From assembly GCA_000711775.1 (NCBI GenBank), contig ARYC01001941.1:1-64000 (forward strand): a DNA stretch of 64,000 nucleotides, given 5' to 3'. Source of the stretch: Oxytricha trifallax. Taxonomy: Eukaryota > Ciliophora > Spirotrichea > Sporadotrichida > Oxytrichidae. Shown one piece after another: positions 12,244 through 23,412 of this stretch. Made by a program: the position numbers and the translations under genes. A model generated the notes under the pieces. The model worked only from the letters and a program-made list of their open reading frames with translations, was not told the DNA's origin and ran no database searches. The first letter of the stretch is position 1. The number at the start of each line of letters is the position of its first letter.

Positions 12244-13284
12244 TATTATTAGTACTCGCCCTTTATTTATTCTGAGAGGATATTCTTAACTAAAAATAAT
12301 TAATGTTATATTTAATTAACAGTTTTTTTTATCATTATTTTCTTTGTAAAAAAGTTAAAGTAATTTAGTCCACACACTTACCCTACCTATAAGCCTTTTA
12401 AATAGAACTTTAATATCTCATTCTTAATTTATATGTCATTTTTACATTTAATTTTTATTCTCCCAATTTTTCACATTCTTTTATTATTATGATTTAAATA
12501 TTTATAATGAATAAATTTCTTTGATTTTTTTAAATTTCATAAAATGAACGTTAGATTATAATAAAGAATGTATTTCAAGATGTGTTGTTGTTCCACTCTC
12601 TTTTATTATTGAAATTTCTTTTGTTTTATTTCTGGTTTATTTTATTGCATTAATTTTTAAGAAAAAAGTATTTTTGTGCAAATAATTTAAAACAAATGAG
12701 ATATGCTATAAAATTAAAAAGTTTACTAAATTATATAATAAATAAAAATCTATATAAATTGAATAACAAAGGGAAAAAATTAATAAAAAACGGTATTTAA
12801 TTGTATAAATTTATAATTATGATAGGTGAAAAACGACTAAATTTAAAGAGAAAATTAATTAAAATAAAATAATGATAAAATAATATATATTGCTAATTAG
12901 TTGCTATAATTAATTTTTTAGAGAATAAAAGCAGTATGAAAGATAAAGAATTTATATTATAAATTAAAAAATAATTAATTTATACATTTGCATTAAAAGA
13001 AAATCTATTCATATGTATCAACTGAATCTCTTTATCAAAATATGCATTGGTATAATGATCAATATTGACCACATCAATTGCATAGTATAAACATGGTCAA
13101 ATAGTGGGCTAGCGGTGGTAAAAATAATTTAATCCAATTTCCCACAGCATTTTACAGTCTGTGAGTCAATAATTTTATCTATTCTGAATTAGAGTTTAGT
13201 GATAAAAAATATTATATCATTTGTTCAAAAAATTTATTATAATTAAAATTATCAATAATTGTTTTATAATTTATTAATAAAAAT
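12244..13284. other. AT-rich DNA without a recognisable gene
   Basis: Abrupt return to AT-rich sequence after the GC-rich island. Nothing else seen. Confidence 0.5.
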
Positions 13285-13915
13285 ATGTTGATGAGAAAAA
13301 TGAAAAGTTTCCCAACTTTGAGATTGAAGTCAAATGTTCAATTACTTGATCTAAAGAGATTCAATAATAAGCAAATCAAAGGAATCAAGAAATTCTAGTT
13401 GCACTAATAGGTAAATTAATAATATATCCTTGACTTAATATCATAATACGACGACATTCAGGTTTTGGGAATTTAAAAGCCAAGGAATTCAATTTTAATT
13501 GTAATAGCCTCGACTGACCACCCCTTGAGACAGTCTCACATGATCACCAACCTTTAAAATATCATGATGAAAATTTGATCTCAAGCCAATTCTGACTTTC
13601 AACTCCTCTAACTCATATTTCTAAGGACTCCAAAGATTCAGGTTTTATAGAGGTGTCCTCAAAACCAAGATCTGTGACTTCCCAGTATTATTGAAGAAAT
13701 ATGGAATTAGGATGGATCCATTGAAGTAACAGTTACCAAAATAGGCAATTGTTCAAATTGACCATTTTTCACAAAACTCAATAGTAAAGTCGTTTTAACT
13801 AAAAAATATTTTCTACAAATTTACACTTAGTCTTTGCCTCGTGGAGCCATTTAATATAAATGAATAAATCTAATGTGATCGTATGTGGAACAATTTGATT
13901 AATAAAAAAACATGA
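13285..13915 (+). pseudogene. Degenerate ORF, unknown product
   Basis: An ATG at 13285 opens 97 codons ending in TGA at 13576-13578 (MLMRKMKSFPTLRLKSN at the start; YILDLISQYDDIQVLGI inside). A second frame then continues coherently from about 13570 to TGA at 13913-13915 (KFDLKPILTFNSSNSYF, RFYRGVLKTKICDFPVLLKK). A single-base shift near 13570 would join them into about 200 residues. It is better in composition than the flanks but unrecognised. A sequence near 13830-13870 recurs at 19.55 kb, so the locus is probably part of a repeated element. Confidence 0.3.
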
Positions 13916-14006
13916 CTTTGCTTTGACTTACACAAGGCGCGACATGAGAAATAATTATATAAAAGAATATCAAGAGCAAAAATTTTACTACAAAATATAT
14001 AGGTAT

Positions 14007-14086
14007 TGACGTCCTTTCCTCATTGGTGACGTCCAGTCATCACCAGTGACGTCTAATCCTCACTGATGATGTCTATTCCTCAATTA
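14007..14086 (+). repeat. Four tandem 20-bp TGACGTC repeats
   Basis: TGACGTC or TGATGTC begins at 14007, 14027, 14047 and 14067, exactly 20 bases apart, each followed by a pyrimidine-rich arm ending near CCTCA. A related copy in inverse orientation lies at about 19484-19503 (GACGTCACCATGAGGAATG). Confidence 0.85.
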
Positions 14087-14089
14087 TTA

Positions 14090-15664
14090 ATATTTTTTTT
14101 AATAAAAAAATCACACACACTTTAATTCGCATACATATTATTATAAAAATATTCAAACATAATTCTATATAACTACCCTAAAAGCCTAATAATTATCATA
14201 AGCTGTAATAATGAATCTTTTCAATAAATGCAAAAATCTGAGAATTTCGTAAAAATAATAATTTTTATTATTATTTATCGTCTTTTTTGTTATAATATAT
14301 TTTTAGGCTTGTAACTATTAAATAAATTATATGGCCTTGATAGCCTTAAATAATATGATGATTAGAAAATCTCAATTAATATTTTTACTTTATTCTTTAG
14401 TATCTTAGAGTTTTTTAGTATGCATCAATTTAAGTCAATTATTAATGGTATAAGTAAAATATAATTCATTATTAAAAATATATATGTTTGTCAATTATTT
14501 TAACTTGAAATTAAGAGCTTAGCAAATTAAAAGTTATCTTCCCTTATTAAAAACTTAAAATAAAAATTAAATATCTTTAAGTTACTTTTAAAATATAAAC
14601 AATAAACATGAAAGAAGTTAATACTATATTCTCCTATGGTTTTTATACAAAGTACTGTTTACAAATAAACATGAAATAAAAATATTGTAAAGTTCAAAAG
14701 CCTTATATGCAACCACAAAGGTAAGGGGGGAAGTCCCTTTAAAAGGTTACAATTTAATTCATTTTCCAAAAATTATAGAAGAAACATTTTAATTACTCTA
14801 GATTAAGCAATTTTTAAAAACATAACTTTCAAGGGTTCAACTATCCCTTGTCTCATTAAACATTAGAGACTTTTTTATATTTTATGTGATTTGTATGATA
14901 TTATTGAAATATTATCAAGAAATGCGAGTTAGTGGATGTTTAAAAAAGTAAAATTTGTTCGTATAAAGGAATTTAAAATTTAAGCAAATTAATAAAAATT
15001 AAATATTTTATTATGGATGGATGAGCAAACTTCCGAATAATACTCCCCCCTGATTTAAATAAAGACACTTAAAGTATTGGTGTTTAATAAATCTAGATTT
15101 CTTTTTAGAATGAGAAAATAGTCATAATTTAAAAAACGAAGTTAAATATTCGAGTCTATAATATTATGTGAGATGTAATAAGTAAGTATTTGAAAAATAA
15201 AACAGTGATTTGTAAATAGAGAGAATGAGGAAAGTTACCCAAAAAAATATCTTAAAATACATTTCAGCAATACTTACTGACAGGAGTGACGAAGTTAGTA
15301 AACGGAAATCTCAAGAGACATCGGAAAAAGATATGAACAACAAAGTGAATATGACTAGATGGAGCAAAATACGATGGTAAATATTTAAAGGTTAAAGCTG
15401 CTTCTGGATTCTATTTCTGTAATTGTCTTCACTAATACATATAAGTTATATAAAGATTTCATTTTAATTAATTGATTTTCACTAATTTATCATAAAATAT
15501 TATCTATAATAGAGTTCATGTGGATTTTGAATATAAAAATATTAATTATGGTGAGGGCTGGACTTCTCTGTAGGGAATCATGATTTATAAAAATTTGTCT
15601 ATACTTAATTTAATTATTAATTTAAAGTCTTTTCTTAAAAATGTCTAACAAGTTCAATTCAGTT
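14090..15664. other. AT-rich DNA without a recognisable gene
   Basis: No supported gene. A purine-rich spot at 14720-14735 and a C-run near 15045 are the only departures from plain AT-rich DNA. Confidence 0.45.
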
Positions 15665-16688
15665 TCATTACTAAAACTCTAAGAATATGTTTGCATACTT
15701 CGAAATGGCCCATATCATAATAATAAATAAATATAGCAAGCCTTTATTCACTAGAAGGTCATAGCTAAGGTACTTAAAGTGTCTGTAAGGTTTGTAAATG
15801 ATGCTCTTAATAAAGAAAGAGAGCTCAGATCTATAGGAGGCATTGTGACATAGAAAGCTAAGAGAGGTCTCACTAATAAAAACATTCAATTTCTCACAAG
15901 CGATCAAACTCTAGCATCTTGAAAAGGGTACTCTTTATTAACGAGTATATTATTCCATAGTTAGTACCCTGAGGCCAGACTGACTAAGTCATAACTCCAG
16001 TACTTGTACAAAAGAATGAAAATAAAGTAGAAAGTCATGAGGACCACATATAAGCTAACACTTGCAAAACTTAGCTAAATTAAATAAACTAGGATAGAGA
16101 GGTTTTAAAAGCTACTCGAATACTTAGAATATAAGAAAAAGTTGTCTATATTGACGAGGTTATCTTCAAGCCATATAAAGTAGAATAGAGATCGTGGGCT
16201 AAGCCTGGCTAGAATTAGGTATTGTGCAAGAAGGTCTAAAGCTAAGCACCATAGCCTAGGCAGTCGCAATAAGCATGAGTCTTGGACTAGAGTGGTACCA
16301 AGTTAAGTTATAGTCGATGAATCAAGTCGATTCTAAAGCTATAATTGAGTATCTTGGGGCGTTCAACAAGAGAAGCGACATAGTAGTGTTTTGGGATAAC
16401 CTTAGGTCACACCATAGCAGGATTGTTGAAGATCAAATCAAGGCCTAGAAGTGGAGTTGTTTATTTAACGCTCCATATTCATCCGATTTCCACTCAATTA
16501 AGAAAGTGTCCTCTAAGGTTAAAAAGTCCTACAAGATAAAGCTTATAGAAAACGACTTTAATTTAAGCGAGCTATAGCATCAAGCCATAATAAAAGAGTC
16601 AATAGAAGCCATAAAAACAGAAATGGTTCGAAATGTAATTCAAAGTGAAATGAATTAATATATAAGCTAAGTGTATAACTCAAACTGA
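15665..16688 (+). pseudogene. Tc1/IS630-type (DD34E) transposase, TBE 42-kDa family, broken
   Basis: Order of visible pieces: a helix-turn-helix-like N-terminus (KVIAKVLKVSVRFVNDALNK), a middle part in shifted frames, the first catalytic Asp in VVYIDEVIFKPYKVEQ (GAC 16153-16155), then after another shift the second Asp in IVVFWDNLRSHH (GAT 16395-16397). CLFNAPYSSDFHSIKK follows, and the frame runs to TGA at 16686-16688. The 34-residue spacing places the third acidic residue at 16500-16502, but the codon there is AAG (Lys), so the catalytic Glu is missing. At least three frameshifts are needed to join the N-terminal pieces. It is homologous to the transposase at 56.8-58.2 kb, where the order is the same and Glu is present. 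It converges on the 22-kDa-type ORF with a 27-base gap, as in the other element. Confidence 0.85.
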
Positions 16689-16715
16689 TTTCTATGTCTT
16701 TTGCCTCAGCCATAG

Positions 16716-17310
16716 TCATTCCATGAGCTCGTCTTCTGGCTTCCGTTTTGTGCTTGTTTCCTCGATTTTATTCTGCTGAACGGAGTGCGAGCTATAGTTT
16801 GCATTGCTTTGTGCCTTTTGCTTAAACTCAGGGAATGGGTCTGAAATTTCATGATAGCTCCGCTTTTATTTATGCTGTCGGGGCTTTGATTTATCTTTTA
16901 GAAGAGACAAGGCTTTGCCCTTTGACTCTATATTTATGTTAATTATTTAAAATATTTTACTAGAAAAGTATGACTCTGACTAGAGGAGGTTGAAGAAATC
17001 CTCTCTAATGTAAATTTTCTCTTTCTCTTTCTCTTCCTCCAAACTTCACTCTTGTTCCGAGTAGTTTTGGCTACGAGCGTCTATACATAATTTGGCCATA
17101 GGGTCGCAAGCTCTCCATAGAAGTACTTAATAGTCTGGGTAGTATTTCATGAATTTCATAATCCCAGGATCATCCTTAACTGGTCGAAAATATTCTTGAC
17201 AGATAGTTACTCATAGTATGGAAAGTTGAAAAGAATGACATCACTACTCTTGAGTAGGTCTTTGCGGTCGGCAAGGAAGTGTTTATTAATATCATGGTGA
17301 CATGTTCGTC
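16716..17310 (-). pseudogene. TBE 22-kDa-type ORF, broken
   Basis: Minus-strand pieces read FLADRKDLLKSSDVILFNF then PYYEQLSVKNIFDQL; after a shift KDDPGIMKFMKYYPDYQVLL; then a basic, serine-rich C-terminus ending KRKPEDELME before TGA at 16716. The first two pieces align with the intact ORF at 55.9-56.7 kb (TKLLIKSNEIIWINVPFF, ELSLKRIWEEV, DDELIMYLNIYQD), which supports the same gene family. The function of this TBE protein is unknown. The element's zinc-finger/kinase ORF is not found beside it, so only half of the transposon remains. Confidence 0.7.
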
Positions 17311-18614
17311 ATGTGGCAAAAAAAAACCTCTATAGTTCGTAAAATAAATTATCTTAAAGCTAAACTTTAGGAATTTTATCCAATTACTCTTTGATTTAAA
17401 TTTGCTATTAAATTCACGAGCGTCACGTGATTAAACTGGTTAACTTTCCATAGTATACCCTAAAAATCAAATAATTATAGATATAAATAGAAACTAATTT
17501 ATATTTCTGTTCTAAAGTTTTTGATTCATGAGGAGAATCTTTAATCTTACTATATTCTTCAATCTAGGTATATTATAATGAAACTGGCCAAAAATTTGTT
17601 TTTGAAGAGAATGACTATTTTTATTTGACATTAATAATTCCTATTAAAGTTATCAAATATTTTATTTTTTTAATTTATTTATTAATATATTGTATAAATG
17701 GAAGGCTTTCTGGACCCATATGTATTAATAAAAGTAAAAAATGAATAAAAAATATTGTAATTCATTATTATTTTTATGTTTATAAATTTTGCCATTTAGA
17801 AAATTTGAGAAGCAGACAATTTTTGTTTATAATATTTTAATCATTTTTGTAAGCTGTAGTCATTCCAGTATAGCGGGTAAGTTCAATTTATTTTACTTAA
17901 TATAAAGATAATAATTACTAATAATTCAGAGAGTTTTGTTTTCTTTCTTCAGGCTTCTGTAAAAAATTATTACTAGATCTAATTATTAATTATAAAATCA
18001 ATTTAATATAGCACCATACACTCTACTAACGTCAGTAAACTCATAAAATTATTAATTAGATTAATTAAAATTATAGCTAAATAAAAGCTCATCTTAGGGA
18101 ATAATTTATTGCTTATTAATATTTTTAAATGAGGAATTATTATAAATTTTATTTAGTTAATGGGCTTTCTTACTCAATAGGCATTTTTTATATTTTTCTA
18201 ATTTAACTATTTAATTAAACTAATATTTCCTATCATAAATAAGATTAGTAAAGTTTAAATAAAATTATTCATCATTATTATTATTATTGAATAATATAAT
18301 TTCAAACAATTTCTATACACCTTGAGCAGACAAAAATGAAACCATAAAACTCTTTACCTTGTTTTTTCTTTCTAAAGTTTTGTGGAAAATTCATCCTAAA
18401 AATTTGAGGTCAAAATATTCAAACCTTTGAATAAATAATGACATATAAATGAATACAAGAAGTTAACCCCTCAAATATAAATAAAAAAACAACTATGAAA
18501 AGGACTAGCAAACTTCCCATTATAAACTTAGTTTAGCAATTCATATGCCAATTTTGAAGTTAACACCATGATAGCTCAGGGACCTTAAGTGCTCATACTA
18601 CAAACTACCACAAA
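17311..18614. other. AT-rich DNA, remnant flank of the TBE-like element
   Basis: No gene recognised. It would be the place for a 57-kDa ORF in an intact element, but neither zinc-finger nor kinase motifs were found. Confidence 0.45.
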
Positions 18615-19401
18615 ATGGAAGCTAGAACAACGAGGGAGAGGAAAAGAATAATGAAGGGGACATGCAGTGGATGTGACAAATTATTTTCGTGGAGAAACGA
18701 CTGCAGTAAACACAAGCCCCTACCTTTAAAGACAGCTAAAGACCAAAGCAATATAGAAAAAGAAATAGGATGATAGCAAGCAAAGCTTTCCTCAAGGACC
18801 ATACATCGCTTAGATAGAAATTTTTAGTGGCTATAAGTTAATGCCACTTCAGAGGAAAATCATAAATCTTGACAGAAAAACGCAGACATAATCAGTAGAG
18901 ATATTGAATCGTGGAAGGAAATATCAGCAGATGCCTTTAGGAGATACAAATCGCTTTACTAAGTTGTTTTGATGGACCCTGCTTATAAAATAAAACAATC
19001 AGTACCCGACTCTCAGTGATCAAGAAATATTAGCTCTGCACATAAAATTTTTATATGAGAAGGGCATTTTAATACTCTGGTTTGTCAACTAAAAGAAAGA
19101 AATTGCTAGAGAGTTCTAGAGAGAGCATGGGTATGACGAGGTTGAAAAGGGAGAGTGGATAAAGCTTAAATCTAATTTAAAGTTCCACAAAGATTCAGCA
19201 GCTCACAACAATGAAAGTTTCCTCAAAAGGAAAAAGGAAACGTCTCCTATATTATGAAGCACCATGTTACAGATAATGAGCTGTTTGAAAAGACTGTCAA
19301 TAGCTCCAGACTGCCTTAACTTGGAGGTTTTCGCTAGATTATATAATGTCAGACAATGCTTTACTCTTTTTGGCAACCAGTTCTGGGCAGCAATGAGTTG
19401 A
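18615..19401 (+). pseudogene. MT-A70 adenine methyltransferase with N-terminal zinc-finger-like motif, broken
   Basis: ATG at 18615 opens a basic N-terminus with a Cys/His cluster TCSGCDKLFSWRNDCSKHK. After a TGA and a shift comes NADIISRDIESWKEI, then YQVVLMDPAYKIKQS (18957-19000). DPAY at 18975-18986 occupies the position of the catalytic DPPW of MT-A70 enzymes. An in-frame TGA follows at 19017-19019, then LALHIKFLYEKGILILWFVN and GYDEVEKGEWIKLKSN, matching the family's FLWVTN and GY...WVK strands. Then comes DSAAHNNESFLKRKK at the NHxKE-like position, and after a shift LNLEVFARLYNVRQCFTLF and GNQFWAAMS, matching the closing FGR...GNQ block. The family methylates adenine in RNA, or in DNA in ciliates (MTA1 type). 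Two TGAs, at least two shifts and loss of DPPW make this copy inactive. It is GC-richer than its flanks. The assignment rests on ordered motifs read by eye. Confidence 0.75.
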
Positions 19402-19439
19402 ATATCTTGCATATTATTAAGTAATTATAGTTATAGATA

Positions 19440-19610
19440 AATTAATTAAATTAATGAAGCCTTTTTATTATAAATCATGAATAGACGTCACCATGAGGAA
19501 TGGAAAACAATATTCAACCAACTATATGTCTAAAAATATGCAATATATCTTTGCACCCTGGTGGAGCCAATTATTATAAATAAATGAATTGATGAGGTAA
19601 TATTTTTTAA
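19440..19610. repeat. Dispersed repeat shared with 13.82-14.09 kb
   Basis: GTGGAGCCA followed by an AT-rich ATAAATGAAT stretch at 19560-19590 matches 13841-13870. GACGTCACCATGAGGAATG at about 19485 is the inverse of the 20-bp repeat unit at 14.0 kb. These are remnants of one repeated element, so boundaries are approximate. Confidence 0.45.
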
Positions 19611-20100
19611 GTCGATGGAAAATTTAGTATTTAATAAATTTTGAGGTTTATACGTTCTTCAAGTTAAATCTCATTAATCTTTAAGAATCCTTATACACAT
19701 TAATTAAAGCCATATATATCATATTTAAGTGCTTTAAAAATTAAAAAAAGTTATTGTATCAATCTAAATCAAACTAATAACAACTCAACATTTCAATTAT
19801 CTCAATAAATATTTATAAATATTCTTTGTCTCGTACTAATTTAAATTAAGATTAAATTAATGTTAGTTTCTAAAAGAAAATTATCATAAAAAAAAGCTTT
19901 TTAAAGATAACTTGAGTATTTATGTAAAGATTATTTAAAGAGTTTTTATTATATTCTATGATAACCAAAAAGTGTGATATTTTACAAATCTTAGTTAAAA
20001 GGGATAAACAATAAAATCCAATACTTTAAGACATTCGAAACTAAATACAAGCAGAGAGAGTGGTCAGAATCATAAATTATCTTAGTTTCATAAGGATTAA
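19611..20100. other. AT-rich DNA; short word shared with 21.18 kb
   Basis: No gene seen. GAAACTAAATACAAGC at 20036-20051, followed by GTCAGAATC, recurs at 21187 onward, flanking both sides of the foldback element region. Confidence 0.45.
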
Positions 20101-20826
20101 TAAGGTAAAATTTTTTTTAGAGTAAATTAATTTTTAATTAATCCAGATTGATGATTTAATTATGATTTTAAAAGTCTTAAATAAAATGAAATAAGGGGGA
20201 ATTTAAAGATTTCAGAGAAGTGTGATATTTGAATATTTTAAGATTTATATTATAAGTAGGTCCATAACATTAGTAAGATAACAGGAATTCGCTGAATTAC
20301 GCAGGGCGCTTCATTTGCCTCAGATGCTGCTCTTAATTCATTTCAGATTAAGGCTTAAAAAGCGCTATTTTTAATTAATTCTTAATTATAAATAATAAAA
20401 TTAGTAATTTAATTTTGATTTTTAATGAAAAATTTAATATATTAAACTGGATCTAATTTCTCTATAGACAATTGTAATTAACGATAAATTATTAATTAAG
20501 TAAATTGCGTAAATTAATTTATTACTAATTTTATTATTTATAATTAAGAATTAATTAAAAATAGTGCTTTTTAAGCCTTAATCTGAAATGAATTAAGAGC
20601 AGCATCTGAGGCAAATGAAGCGCTCTGTGTAATTCAGCGAATTCCTGTTATCTTACTAATGTTATGGACCTACTTATAATATAAATCTTAAAATATTCAA
20701 ATATCACACTTCTCTGAAATCTTTAAATCCCCTCTTATTTCATTTTATTTAAGACTTTTAAAATCATAATAAAATCATCAATCTGGATTAATTAAAATTC
20801 ATTTACTCTAAAAAAATTTTACCTTA
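20101..20826. mobile_element. Foldback MITE, family 1 (copy 1), 726 bp
   Basis: Two arms of about 300 bp are nearly perfect inverted copies around a central loop of about 110 bp (about 20405-20515). The ends read TAAGGTAAAATTTT and AAAATTTTACCTTA, so TA flanks both sides, as expected for a Tc1/mariner-type target duplication. There is no coding capacity. The element at 58219-59031 has the same ends and a related loop. Confidence 0.9.
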
Positions 20827-21249
20827 AAAAATTTATCGTAGCATCCTAGTACACTTAAGACGGCAGAGGTCATATGATATTTTAATTATGCAAATAAGAT
20901 TCCTTGAATCTTAAATAGTCAGAATCATGTTTATGGTCAATATATAAGATGTGGTCACATTCGACCTTCGACTAGGAAACAGATATAGAAAATAAATAGA
21001 ATATTATTATGAGTGTTTGAGGTTGCTATATTATTGTTGGATAAAATGTCATTTCTATGAAGGAAGAATTTGGGCACTTGTCCTTTTCAATAACAAATTT
21101 CATCCCTGGTCGCCCATAATGAGTGAGATTGTACAAATCTAAGTTTAAAGTAGAGGGCTAAAAACGGCAATATTATCAAACACCAGAAACTAAATACAAG
21201 CTGAGATAATAGTCAGAATCAAAACTTATCTTATTTAATAAGGATTTAT

Positions 21250-21655
21250 AATGACGAAACAAACATTGCTTTAAAATTCTGAATAGGTTGAAAAAAACAA
21301 CTATTTAATTGTCCAGAGATTCCGTCAATTCTTGCATCCATAAACATGAATAAAAATCAATGAATTTATTTTAGTTACAAATATATGTAAGTTCTCAACT
21401 CAATTAAAGCATGACTGATTCTTTTAATGCCATGCTCTATGTTATTTGTTATGTTTAAAACGACAAAACAATTAATGCTCTTCAATTCTACGCAAGTTGA
21501 GAATGTCAACAATTTAAATGTCCTAAGAATCCGTCAATTCTTGCATCCATAAACATGAATAAAAATCTATTAATTTATTTTAGTTACAAATATTTGTAAG
21601 TTCTTAACTCAATTTAAGCATGACAGTTTTTTTAAATTTCACATAATTTTTTTTA
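21250..21655 (-). repeat. Two isolated satellite units, inverted relative to the 42-50 kb array
   Basis: Two tandem copies 209 bases apart (CCGTCAATTCTTGCATCC at 21322 and 21531). Read on the minus strand they match the 41.9-49.9 kb satellite along the whole unit. For example CTTGCATCCATAAACATGA corresponds to the reverse of the array's TTTATGCATGCAAG region, and AAATATTTGTAAGTTC and AACTCAATT match in order. The copies are more diverged than units within the array. Confidence 0.85.
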
Positions 21656-22179
21656 ATTTAACATAACTATGATATAGTGTACTTAAGCTCTTTTAATATG
21701 AAAAAATCAATATTTCATATCGAAGATTTGACTCAAATTTTTAAAAGATGACATTCTTTTCTTAAGATTACCGATTTATTCAAAATCCTTTACTCTTTTA
21801 TTTTTTCCCATCCAGCATTTTTTATAATCTTTTTATTTTAAATTTTTAAATGCTCCCTATTTAATATTATTAATTATAATTCATATAATTAATATTTTTT
21901 ATTTTTAATTTTATATAATATTTATTTCTATTTATAATATTTATTATTATATTTATTTTTTAAGACCTTTAAACATTTAAATAATTTTTTACGTTTTATT
22001 TTTTGCCTGTTTAATATATATATATTTTACCTTTTAATATATTTTTAAGTATAATATTTCTTATTTTTATATAAATATTTTTTTTTTACTTTTTTTATCA
22101 ACAATTGATATTCTTTGAAATTTATTAGTTAATGAGTAATCACAAATTAAATTTAACATATCACTGTTTAATACTAAAA
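21656..22179. other. Extremely AT-rich DNA
   Basis: Long runs of A/T, almost without G or C between 21840 and 22110. No gene seen. Confidence 0.6.
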
Positions 22180-22775
22180 TCAAACCATCAATCTTAGTCG
22201 TGACGTAGACGTATCTGAGTGAGTTGACGTGGCAAACTTCCGTGACGTGGCAGTCAAAAATTCCATAAAACTCCGAAAAACCTTCTACGCTACTATTTCT
22301 GATCCACCCCTGACCAAGATGTAAAACCAGTTAACCCAGTAGAACAGATCTTGAGAGCTTCACAAAAATAGCAGGTGAGGTGAAAACTCTTACCGGTCCC
22401 ACTGCTACTGGGAATGTAGTCCCTATCCTTTCGCTGTGGTAGCTTCAGCACCCTAAGACGGTGTGGGAGAAAATGACTTATCGTTGTCTTCAATGGTTTT
22501 CATCTTCTCATTTTTGAAGGCTGTGCACCACCTTCATCCTACTCCCTTCTACCTAGGAAACTGAACTCACGCCAGGTAGCTCATCAATTTCAGGGAAATC
22601 CTTAATTTACAGTCAACTCGAGGAGTTTAGGAACTGACAGAATGAACCTTGCCGACTGGCTCCAAATGCGGTGAACCCAGCAACCCCCATCTACCCTCAG
22701 CAGGCCTTAGTGTAGTAGAAAGTTCTATCAGAAAGTCCTGAGTGAGATTGGTACCTCACCCAGCAATTAACTTTC
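22180..22775. other. Unexplained GC-rich island
   Basis: About 550 bases of near-balanced base composition set in extremely AT-rich DNA, with sharp edges. The left edge has a near-duplicate word (TTGACGTGGCA and GTGACGTGGCA). The plus frame is open in three blocks joined by TGAs (22384-22565, then to 22640, then to 22740), without recognisable protein motifs. The minus strand gives a 47-codon ORF rich in Gln. It could be a macronuclear-destined segment, a structured RNA or a SINE-like insert; the sequence alone does not decide. Confidence 0.4.
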
Positions 22776-23144
22776 TAATTTAATATATTCTTTGAAATTT
22801 AGATTAGAAGTTTCTTCTTTTTAAATAATAATCTAAATTTGAGCAAATATATAAATCGTATTATTTATGATAATCAATTTATCTTAAGTTTAATTATAGT
22901 CTTAATTCCATTTTAGACACCTTAATATAAAAACTAAATAATAAACGAGCATTGATTTACTTCATTTCAACATTATCGCACATACATAATTTTATGTAAG
23001 ATTTTATATTCATTCGCTGTATTTAATCAGAATATTTATTTAAAATATCAAAATATTGTGGTAAAACTTTGGCTATTTAATGCGAAGCATTTTTAAAATC
23101 AATAATATATTAGTAATATTTATATGGATATAAATGAATCCCTT

Positions 23145-23412
23145 ATAAAACCCCATAGATCAATTAAGAAGTGAGGATTGGAGTTAAGAACAATAAGATT
23201 AAGAGTTAATTATTAGTGGCTGAAATTAAATATAATTAGGCTAAAATCAAATTTACACACCCCAATTGGATTATTTTATAGAGAAAATCATTCCAGCCAA
23301 TAGTTTTTACAATTGGCCCAAACATTAAAATTATTCGCCAATAATTATTAATTCTTAATCTTATTGTTCTTAACTCCAATCCTCGCTTCTTAATTGATCT
23401 ATGGGGTTTTAT
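23145..23412. mobile_element. Foldback MITE, family 3 (copy 1), 268 bp
   Basis: The ends are ATAAAACCCCAT and ATGGGGTTTTAT, and the arms continue inward for roughly 80 bases (GATCAATTAAGAAG against CTTCTTAATTGATC). The centre contains AGCCAATAGTTTTTACAATT. The copy at 34212-34479 has the same ends, the same length and a related centre. The minus-strand ORF across it is a by-product of the repeat. Confidence 0.9.

Noticed and set aside
22293-22493. Minus-strand ORF in the GC-rich island as a protein gene
   Set aside because: No start-to-stop conservation signal, no motif, and it ends in a TAG that would be Gln; another frame is equally open.
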